The position numbers were made by a program, and so were the translations under genes. Positions 41,437 to 47,277 of a stretch of DNA of 47,277 nt are shown here, one piece after another. The notes beneath the pieces are model-generated. The model had not been told where the DNA came from. It searched no databases and worked only from the letters and a program-made list of their open reading frames with translations. Source of the stretch: Actinomycetota bacterium (lineage in GTDB: Bacteria; Actinomycetota; Acidimicrobiia; IMCC26256; JACPCJ01). Position 1 is the stretch's first letter. Every line of letters starts with the position of its first letter. The stretch is from the NCBI GenBank assembly GCA_016179865.1, contig JACPCJ010000097.1:1-47277 (forward strand), written 5' to 3'.

Positions 41437-43037
41437 TGCCTGAGTCGCGGTTCGAGTTCGACCGGCGGCGGCTTCTGGCGGGTGGCGCGCGGGCAATCAG
41501 CGTCGGCCTGGCGGCGCCCTATGTGGCCCGGGCGACGGGGCTTCTCGGAGCGGGCAGCGGCGACCCCAGGCGGGGCCTGGTCGACCTCACGGGCGCGCTG
41601 CCCATCGCCGGCATCCCCGCCCCCCACATCCTGAGCCGGGGCGACTGGGGCGCCGACGAGTCGCTCCGCAGCGGGACGCCCGAGTACGCGCCGCTGAGCA
41701 AGATCGTCCTCCACCACACCGCCACCGGCGTGGCCGCCGACCCGGCCGAGACGGTGCGGGCCATCTACCGCCACCACGCCGTCACCAACGGCTGGCGCGA
41801 CATCGGGTACCACTTCCTCGTCGCCCCCGACGGGCGCATCTACGAGGGTCGGTGGGCCCGCGACTACGGCCCCGGCGAGGCGCACACCGGCGAGGACACG
41901 TCGGGCAACGTGGTCCAGGGCGCCCACGTCGACCACTACAACCGGGGCACCCTCGGGGTGGCCCTCCTCGGGACGTTCACCAGCGCCGACCCCAGCGAGG
42001 CCGCCCTCGAGGGCCTCACCCAGCTCCTGGCCTGGGTGTGCGACCGCCACGGGCTCGACCCCTTCGACGTCAGCTCCTACACCAACTCCGACGGGGCCGT
42101 CGTGCAGATCCCGACCATCCTCGGCCACCGTGACGTCGACGACACGTCGTGCCCGGGCAACCGCTTCCACGCCATCCTCCAGACCGTCCGCGAGCGGGTG
42201 GGCCAGACCATCGCCAACGGGTTCATCGGCTACCGGGTCATCTCGGCGACGGGGGAGGCCGCCCACTTCGGCGGGGCCCGCAACTACGGCGACCTCCGCA
42301 ACGTCGGCGTGACGACCCGGGTGGTCGGGGCGGCGGGTACCCCCAACGCCCAGGGGTATTGGATGGTCGACCCCACCGGCGCCGTCTACTCGTTCGGGGC
42401 CGCCGGCTTTTTCGGCTCCCTCCCGGGCCTGCGTCAGGCCGGGCGGCGCATCGGGAGCGCGCCCGTCATCGGCATCGCTCCCACGCCCTCGGGCCAGGGG
42501 TACTGGCTGTATGACAACGCCGGCGGCATCTTCGCCCTCGGCGACGCGACCTACCACGGGTCGGTCCCGGGCCTGCGGGAGGCGGGGACGGCCGTCGGGC
42601 CCGGGAAGATCACGGCCATGACGGCCACGCCGTCGGGCAACGGTTACTGGGTGCTCGATGAGTTCGGGGGCGTCTTTGCTTTCGGGGGCGCGGGCTGGTT
42701 CGGCTCGGTTCCCGAGCGGCGGCGCCAGGGGGCGCGGGTGGGCGCGGCGCGCCTCGTCTCGATGACCCCGACCGCGTCGGGGAACGGGTACTGGCTGCTC
42801 GACGAGATCGGCGGCGTGCACGCCTTCGGCGACGCCCCCTTCCACGGTTCGCTCCAGAGCATCGGCATCAACGACCCGCCCGCCCGCCGCATCATCGGGT
42901 CGCCGTCGGGCAACGGGTACGTGCTCGTCAGCCGCAGCGGCGCCGTGTACGCCTTCGGCGACGCACCCTTCCACGGCCGCTGGAGTGTCGCCGGCCTCGA
43001 CGCCGTCGACCTCGCCCCCGTCATCCGCCGCCGCTGA
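41436..43037 (+). CDS. N-acetylmuramoyl-L-alanine amidase (PGRP type) with six-repeat domain
   Basis: 533 residues. N-terminal FDRRRLLAGG followed by a weak hydrophobic stretch looks like a twin-arginine (Tat) signal. The amidase_2/PGRP domain begins at SRGDWGADES (residue 67) and has VLHHTATG (zinc His93 or 94), IGYHFLVAPDGRIYEGRW and LGHRDVDDTSCPG (second His and Cys ligands), so the zinc site is complete. It would cut the lactyl amide linking muramic acid to the stem peptide. Six repeats fill residues about 264-533. Its start overlaps the SpoIID-like gene's stop. The two are made together and share the same C-terminal module. Confidence 0.91.
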   Translation: MPESRFEFDRRRLLAGGARAISVGLAAPYVARATGLLGAGSGDPRRGLVDLTGALPIAGIPAPHILSRGDWGADESLRSGTPEYAPLSKIVLHHTATGVAADPAETVRAIYRHHAVTNGWRDIGYHFLVAPDGRIYEGRWARDYGPGEAHTGEDTSGNVVQGAHVDHYNRGTLGVALLGTFTSADPSEAALEGLTQLLAWVCDRHGLDPFDVSSYTNSDGAVVQIPTILGHRDVDDTSCPGNRFHAILQTVRERVGQTIANGFIGYRVISATGEAAHFGGARNYGDLRNVGVTTRVVGAAGTPNAQGYWMVDPTGAVYSFGAAGFFGSLPGLRQAGRRIGSAPVIGIAPTPSGQGYWLYDNAGGIFALGDATYHGSVPGLREAGTAVGPGKITAMTATPSGNGYWVLDEFGGVFAFGGAGWFGSVPERRRQGARVGAARLVSMTPTASGNGYWLLDEIGGVHAFGDAPFHGSLQSIGINDPPARRIIGSPSGNGYVLVSRSGAVYAFGDAPFHGRWSVAGLDAVDLAPVIRRR

Positions 43038-43055
43038 CCCGGCGTTCCCCCCTTG

Positions 43056-43102
43056 TTCTTGACGGTGGATTCCGCCCTGGAGGCGGAATCCACCGTCAAG
43101 AA
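43056..43102. terminator. Palindrome family B, copy 3
   Basis: 21-bp perfect stem (43056-43076 with 43082-43102), 5-nt loop. Arm TTCTTGACGGTGGATTCCGC is the same as copy 1 over 20 bases. Here it separates two co-directional genes, after the amidase stop and before the next promoter. Confidence 0.75.
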
Positions 43103-43121
43103 ATGGGGGGTGCGGAGGCCC

Positions 43122-43127
43122 TACGAT
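43122..43127 (+). promoter_or_regulatory. -10 element TACGAT, leaderless type
   Basis: TACGAT lies 8 nt before the GTG at 43136. Confidence 0.5.
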
Positions 43128-43135
43128 CGCAACCC

Positions 43136-43561
43136 GTGCCTGAGCCTGACGTGACCCCCGTTGACGACCTAGTGGCGCAGTTGCGCGCCCGGGTCGACGA
43201 GCGCCGGGCGGCGGGGGAGTACCCGGAAGGGCTCGAGGAGAACCTCGACCTCCACTTCCACCACATCGCCACCCGGGGGGTGCGTGACCGCCTCGAGCGG
43301 CTCCGGGAGGCACTCGAGGCGGCCGACGCCGCCGGGCGGGCCCTGAGCGCCGCCCGCATCGACACCGTTTCGGGGAAGGCGGGCGGGGCGGTGGTGCACC
43401 GGGCGGTGGCGCGCCTCGTGGGCCGCCAGGTCGAGGGGGCGCTCACCCAGGTGCGGGAGTACGCCGACGCGCTGGCCGAGGCTCACCGGGCCCTGCTCTT
43501 GGCGTATGCCGACCTGGTGTCTCAAGTCGACGACCTGCGGGATCGACTCCCCTCCGAATGA
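43136..43561 (+). CDS. Stand-alone RRxxGEYP-domain protein
   Basis: 141 residues, helical. VDDLVAQLRARVDERRAAGEYPEGLEENLDLHFHHI matches the N-terminal domain of the protein at 25836 (RRRRESGEYPAAFERELDALF), and the following helices (RLVGRQVEGALTQVREYADALAEAHRALLL) correspond to its middle part; the methyltransferase half is absent. The GTG at 43136 is fixed by the TACGAT element 8 nt upstream. Its stop overlaps the next gene's ATG (ATGA). In both places a protein with this domain opens a glycosyltransferase operon, which suggests a partner or docking role in glycan assembly. Confidence 0.7.
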   Translation: MPEPDVTPVDDLVAQLRARVDERRAAGEYPEGLEENLDLHFHHIATRGVRDRLERLREALEAADAAGRALSAARIDTVSGKAGGAVVHRAVARLVGRQVEGALTQVREYADALAEAHRALLLAYADLVSQVDDLRDRLPSE

Positions 43562-44652
43562 CCGTCCACCAGATCGTCGTGGCCGCTGCGCCCCACGACG
43601 CCGTCACCAACCACGCCCTCGTGCTTCGGGACGCGCTGCGGCGGCGGGGGCCCTCGGAGCTGTTCGCCCGCTTCGTCCACGACGACCTGGCCGGCGACGC
43701 GCGTCCCCTCGCCGCGCTGCCCACCGATCCCGTCGACGCCCTCGTCGTGCATGCCTCGATCGGGGAGATGACCCTCACCGAGGTGCTCCTCAACCGCTCC
43801 GAGCCGCTGGTGCTCGTGTACCACAACATCACGCCGCCGGAGTTCTTCGACCCGTGGGACGCCCGGGTGGCGGGCGAGCTGCGGCAAGGCCGCGAGGAGC
43901 TGGCGGTGTTGCGTGACCGGGTGGCGGTGGCGCTCGGGGTTTCGGAGTTCAACGCCGCCGAGCTGCGCGGCCTCGGCTTCGCCGACGTCGGCGTGGTTCC
44001 GCTGGCCGTGCCGCTGGGCCGGCTCGACGTGGAGCCCGACCCCGGCGCGGCCGACCGGCTGGCCGCGGCCGGGGGCCCGGTGTTCCTCTCCGTGGGCCAG
44101 GTCCTGCCCCACAAGCGCCCCGACTTCCTCCTCCGTGCCTTCCACATCCTGCGCACATACCTGGCGCCGGGCAGCGGCCTCGTGCTCGCCGGTGCCGAGC
44201 GCTCTCCCCGGTACGCCCGGGCCGTGCACCAGCTCGCCGCCGAGCTGGCGCTGCCGGACGTGTGGTTCGCGGGTGACGTCTCCGATTCGGTCCTCGCCGC
44301 CCTCTACCGCGGGGCGACCGCTCTCGTGACGGCGAGCGAGCACGAGGGGTTCTGCGCGCCCGTGGTGGAGGCGATGACGGTGGGGCTGCCCGTCGTCGCC
44401 CGCCGGTTTGCGGCCCTGCCCGAGACCCTCGACGGCGCCGGGATCCTGCTCGAAGCTGCCGACGGGCCGGCCGTCTTCGCCGAGGCGATGCTGGCGGCGT
44501 CGGAAGCCGGCCCGGGCAGCGTGCGCGACGCCCTGGTCGCCGCCGGCCAGCGCCGGGCGATGGAGCTGGCCGCCGCCGACCCGGTGGGCTCGTTCCTCGA
44601 CGCGCTCGACGGCGCCATCGGGGCCGGTGCAGGGGCGGGGGCGGCGTCGTGA
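43558..44652 (+). CDS. GT4 glycosyltransferase, YHN(I/L)TPP subgroup
   Basis: 364 residues. VLVYHNITPPEFFDPWDAR is the subgroup marker shared with the two tandem genes at 26860 and 27957; donor half has VFLSVGQVLPHKRPDFLLRAF and SEHEGFCAPVVEAMTVGLPVV. ATG overlaps the preceding stop. It appears to be the single equivalent of that pair in the second module. Ends in an Ala/Gly tail (GAIGAGAGAGAAS). Confidence 0.86.
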   Translation: MTVHQIVVAAAPHDAVTNHALVLRDALRRRGPSELFARFVHDDLAGDARPLAALPTDPVDALVVHASIGEMTLTEVLLNRSEPLVLVYHNITPPEFFDPWDARVAGELRQGREELAVLRDRVAVALGVSEFNAAELRGLGFADVGVVPLAVPLGRLDVEPDPGAADRLAAAGGPVFLSVGQVLPHKRPDFLLRAFHILRTYLAPGSGLVLAGAERSPRYARAVHQLAAELALPDVWFAGDVSDSVLAALYRGATALVTASEHEGFCAPVVEAMTVGLPVVARRFAALPETLDGAGILLEAADGPAVFAEAMLAASEAGPGSVRDALVAAGQRRAMELAAADPVGSFLDALDGAIGAGAGAGAAS

Positions 44653-45851
44653 GGCTCCTGTATGTGGTGCAGCGCTACGGGCCCGAGGTGGCGGGCGGCG
44701 CCGAGGGGCACTGTCGCGACTTCGCCACCCGGATGGCGGCCCGGGGCCACGCCGTCGAGGTGCTCACGACCTGCGCCGCCTCCTACACCGACTGGGCGAA
44801 CGTCTACCCGAAGGGCGAGGAGGAACTGGACGGTGTGGTCGTGCACCGGCTGCCCGTCGCCCGGCCCCGCGACCAGCAGACGTTCGGCGACCTCGACGCC
44901 CGCCTCGCCACCCCCGGCTTCCGGCCCCGCTGGCTGGAGGAGGAGTGGATGCGCCTCCAGGGGCCCGACGTCCCCGCACTCGGGCCGTGGCTGGAGCGAG
45001 AGGCCGGTGGCTACGACGCCGTCGTGGTCGTCACGTACCTCTACAACACTGCTTGGGCGGGGCTGGCCGCCGCCCACGGCCGGGCGCCCCTCGTGCTCCA
45101 CCCCACGGCGCACGACGAGTCGTACCTCTACATGCGCCTCTTCGACCGCGCGTTCTCGCTTCCCTCCGCCTTCGTCTTCTTGAGCCCCGAGGAGGAGGCC
45201 CTGGTGCGGCGGCGCTTCCGGGCCCGCCAGCCGGGGGCGGTGGTTGGCGTCGGCGTCGATCCCGCGCCGGACGGCCCGCTGCCCGACGAGGGGCCCGGCG
45301 CCTTCCGCTCTCGCCACGGGCTCTCCGACCGCCCGTATCTCCTGTACGTCGGTCGTTTCGACGTCGGGAAGGCCGCCGACGAGTTGGGGGCCTACTTCGT
45401 GGCGCTGAAGGAACGGAACCCCGGCCCCCTCGCCCTCGTCGTGTTGGGGGAGACCGTGGTCGAGCCGCCGACGCACCCCGACGTCGTGGTCACCGGGTTT
45501 GCCGACGAGGCGACCAAGGCCGGCGCCCTCGCCGGGGCCACCGCCCTCGTCCAGCCGTCGTACTTCGAGAGCTTCGGCATCGTGCTCCTGGAAGCCTGGG
45601 CCCACGGCGTCCCCGCCCTGGTGCAGGGCCGCTGCGACGTGCTGGCCGGGCAGGTGCGTCGGAGCGGCGGCGGGCTGCCGTACGAGGGCTTCGCCGAGTT
45701 CGAGGCCGCGGTCGAGATGTTGACGGGCGACGACGACCTGCGCCGCGGGCTCGGCGCCCGGGGCCGGGCCCATGTCGACGCCGAGTACGGGTGGGACACT
45801 GTGCTCGACCGCTACGAGCAGTTCCTGGGTGAGGTGATACACGCCGGATGA
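44649..45851 (+). CDS. GT4 glycosyltransferase, PEVRGGAE subgroup
   Basis: 400 residues; GTG at 44649 overlaps the previous stop (GTGA). VVQRYGPEVAGGAEGHCRDF, WANVYPKGEEELDGVVVHRL, LLYVGRFDVGKAADELGAYF and PSYFESFGIVLLEAWAHGVPAL mirror the product of 29066-30274. The C-terminal LVQGRCDVLAGQVRRSGGGLPYEGF matches that paralog's end closely, so module duplication is clear. Its stop overlaps the start of a 30-residue membrane peptide. Confidence 0.87.
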   Translation: MRLLYVVQRYGPEVAGGAEGHCRDFATRMAARGHAVEVLTTCAASYTDWANVYPKGEEELDGVVVHRLPVARPRDQQTFGDLDARLATPGFRPRWLEEEWMRLQGPDVPALGPWLEREAGGYDAVVVVTYLYNTAWAGLAAAHGRAPLVLHPTAHDESYLYMRLFDRAFSLPSAFVFLSPEEEALVRRRFRARQPGAVVGVGVDPAPDGPLPDEGPGAFRSRHGLSDRPYLLYVGRFDVGKAADELGAYFVALKERNPGPLALVVLGETVVEPPTHPDVVVTGFADEATKAGALAGATALVQPSYFESFGIVLLEAWAHGVPALVQGRCDVLAGQVRRSGGGLPYEGFAEFEAAVEMLTGDDDLRRGLGARGRAHVDAEYGWDTVLDRYEQFLGEVIHAG

Positions 45852-45940
45852 GCACGAGGAAGCTGATCATCGCCGCCATGGTGTGCGGCGTCGCCATCCT
45901 CGTGGCCGGCGCCCTCCAGATCTTCCTCCTGTCGCGCTGA
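45848..45940 (+). CDS. 30-residue single-span membrane peptide
   Basis: ATG at 45848 overlaps the glycosyltransferase stop as ATGA, and TGA is at 45938-45940. The product begins MSTRKLIIAAMVCGVAILVA and ends with QIFLLSR: a basic N-terminus, about 22 hydrophobic residues and a basic tail, so a small inner-membrane peptide. Translational coupling and the clean membrane topology make chance unlikely. It could tether or regulate the glycosyltransferase. No such gene follows the equivalent enzyme in the first module. Confidence 0.6.
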   Translation: MSTRKLIIAAMVCGVAILVAGALQIFLLSR

Positions 45941-45949
45941 GGCCCTCCG

Positions 45950-46000
45950 GCGTCTGCGTCGCGTTACGGCGCGCATACGCGCTTAACGCGACGCAGACGC
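45950..46000. terminator. Palindrome family C
   Basis: 17-bp arms GCGTCTGCGTCGCGTTA (45950-45966) and their complement (45984-46000), with an inner GCGCG-CATA-CGCGC stem. Begins 9 nt after the small membrane peptide's stop. A worn half-copy lies at 1372-1399. Confidence 0.65.
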
Positions 46001-46038
46001 AGATGGATGGGGCGGTCGCGCAGCGAGGGCGGTCGCCG

Positions 46039-46044
46039 TAAGCT
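46039..46044 (+). promoter_or_regulatory. -10 element TAAGCT, leaderless type
   Basis: TAAGCT lies 8 nt before the ATG at 46053. Confidence 0.5.
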
Positions 46045-46052
46045 CCCCCCAT

Positions 46053-47277
46053 ATGCCTGAGCATCATGACGTCGTGGTCATCGGGGGCGGCCCGGGTGGC
46101 TACGCCGCCGCCCTCTACGGCGCCGCCGCCGGGCTCGACATCGCCCTGGTCGAAGAGGACCGGGTCGGGGGCACCTGCCTCCACCGGGGGTGCATCCCGG
46201 CCAAGGAACTCCTCCAGACGGCCGAGGTGCTGCGCACGGTCAGCAACGCCAAGGAGTTCGGGGTCGACGCCGGCACGCCCGGGCTCGACCTCGGCGTGAG
46301 CCAGCAACGCAAGCAGGCGGTGGTCGACCGGCTCGCCAAGGGGGTCGAAGGGCTGCTCAAGGGGCGCAAGGTCACCGTGCTGAGCGGGCGGGGCGAGCTG
46401 GCCGACGCCGGTTCGCTCACCGTCAGGGTCTCAGGTGGGGACGGTGAGACCCAGCTCGAGGGCGACGCCGTCATCCTCGCCACCGGGTCGGCGCCCCGCA
46501 CCATCCCGGGCTTCGACTTCAACCCGCCCTACGTCCTCTCGTCCGACCACGTGCTCGCCCTCGACGAGGTGCCTCCCCGGGCGGCGATCATCGGCGGCGG
46601 CGCCATCGGCTGCGAGTTCGCCAGCTTCCTCGCCGACGTCGGGAGCGAGGTGACCGTCCTCGAAGCGCTGCCCCAGATCCTCACCGGCGTCGACACCGAC
46701 TGCGCCACCGCGGCGGTGCGGGCGTTCGGAAAGCGCGGCATCGCCGTCCACACCGACATCCGCATCGAGGGCTACGACCGCAATGGCAGTGAGGTCATCG
46801 TCCGCTACACCGGCGCCGACGGCGAGGCCACCGCCAGCGTCGACACCGTGGTGGTGAGTGTCGGGCGGGCGCCCCGCTCGGCGGGGATCGGCCTCGAAGG
46901 GTCGCCGGTGGCCATCGACTCCCGGGGGTTCGTGGAGGTCGACCCGTATCTCCGCACCACCGCCGACGGCGTCTTCGCCCTCGGCGACCTCGTTGCCACC
47001 CCCCAGCTCGCCCACGTGGCCTTCGCCGAGGCCATCGTGGCCGTCAAGACCATCCTGGGCGAGCACGCCGTGCCCATCGACTACTCGAAGGTGCCCGTCG
47101 GCATCTACTGCCACCCCGAGGTGGCCTTCGCCGGCCTCACCGAGCAGCAGGCCCGCGACGCCGGGTACGACGTCGTCACCGCCAAGCACTCCTTTGCCGG
47201 GAACGGGCGGGCGCTCATCATCGGCGAGACCGACGGGCTCGTGAAGGTGGTGGCCGAGAAGGACGGCCCACTCCTCG
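46053..47277 (+). CDS. lpdA: Dihydrolipoyl dehydrogenase, 3' end missing
   Basis: The frame is open from ATG at 46053 to the last base: 408 residues of an expected 460-470. FAD-binding VVIGGGPGGYAAAL, the redox-active disulfide Cys42/Cys47 in GGTCLHRGCIPAKELL, the NAD-binding AAIIGGGAIGCEFASFLADVG and the second FAD motif TTADGVFALGDL identify E3. The dimer-interface domain with the His-Glu catalytic pair is off the window. It reoxidises lipoamide in 2-oxoacid dehydrogenase or glycine-cleavage complexes. It stands as its own unit with a leaderless-type promoter. Confidence 0.92.
   Translation, partial: MPEHHDVVVIGGGPGGYAAALYGAAAGLDIALVEEDRVGGTCLHRGCIPAKELLQTAEVLRTVSNAKEFGVDAGTPGLDLGVSQQRKQAVVDRLAKGVEGLLKGRKVTVLSGRGELADAGSLTVRVSGGDGETQLEGDAVILATGSAPRTIPGFDFNPPYVLSSDHVLALDEVPPRAAIIGGGAIGCEFASFLADVGSEVTVLEALPQILTGVDTDCATAAVRAFGKRGIAVHTDIRIEGYDRNGSEVIVRYTGADGEATASVDTVVVSVGRAPRSAGIGLEGSPVAIDSRGFVEVDPYLRTTADGVFALGDLVATPQLAHVAFAEAIVAVKTILGEHAVPIDYSKVPVGIYCHPEVAFAGLTEQQARDAGYDVVTAKHSFAGNGRALIIGETDGLVKVVAEKDGPLL

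Noticed and set aside
39367-41496. Very long reverse-strand open frame over the SpoIID-like gene
   Set aside because: It mirrors the codon structure of a high-GC gene; the plus strand has a signal peptide, catalytic motifs and repeats, while the reverse reading is a low-complexity Gly/Ala/Arg/Val sequence.

Overview
The window is 47.3 kb of very GC-rich bacterial DNA, most likely from an uncultivated or little-studied actinobacterium of the class Acidimicrobiia. This is inferred from GC content, start-codon use (many GTG and some TTG), gene content (luciferase-like monooxygenase, paired acyl-CoA dehydrogenases, SufU-type Fe-S assembly) and from secreted proteins with a GYWLLD..GG.FAFGDA..GS.PGL repeat that I associate from memory with this class. 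No rRNA, tRNA, CRISPR array or transposase was seen. Two frame disruptions (in sufS and in the first FG-GAP gene) are either sequencing or assembly indels or real lesions.

Layout. 1-6.4 kb: the 3' end of a SufC-like ATPase, a GerW-like remnant, a small lipoprotein, a luciferase-like monooxygenase with an alpha/beta hydrolase, an L,D-transpeptidase and a secreted Asp/Tyr-repeat protein. 5.9-8.4 kb: a reverse-strand sufC-sufS-sufU operon behind a palindromic operator. 8.5-12.4 kb: glycosyltransferase, glycogen-debranching-like enzyme and HAD phosphatase. 12.4-20.1 kb: MBL hydrolase, GT39-like membrane protein, heteromeric-type acyl-CoA dehydrogenase pair, a candidate structured RNA with a 14-codon ORF, a small Zn-binding-like protein, a DUF1802 protein, an unusual alpha/beta hydrolase and ThiE. 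20.2-30.3 kb: a surface-glycan locus (RmlA-like, RMD-like epimerase, six GT4 enzymes, one methyltransferase-like protein). 30.4-43.0 kb: an exoprotein island holding a subtilase, two FG-GAP proteins, a SpoIID-like protein and a peptidoglycan amidase, interrupted by two reverse-strand secreted proteins. 43.1-45.9 kb: a second, smaller copy of the glycosyltransferase module. 46.1 kb to the end: dihydrolipoyl dehydrogenase, cut by the window edge.

How the parts fit. Five exoproteins with unrelated N-terminal domains each end in the same roughly 275-residue domain, and in every one I count exactly six repeats, as expected for a six-bladed propeller. The two related glycosyltransferase modules flank this island. 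The simplest reading is a cell-surface system: glycan synthesis inside the cell, with wall-remodelling enzymes (protease, SpoIID-type glycan cleavage, amidase) and FG-GAP proteins outside, all carrying one shared targeting or binding module.

Gene expression signals are unusually legible. At many genes a TANNNT -10 element sits 6-9 nt before an ATG or GTG, which predicts leaderless mRNAs. Three divergent gene pairs share overlapping -10 elements. Long, nearly perfect palindromes from at least three sequence families sit at gene 3' ends, and one family shows compensatory stem changes.
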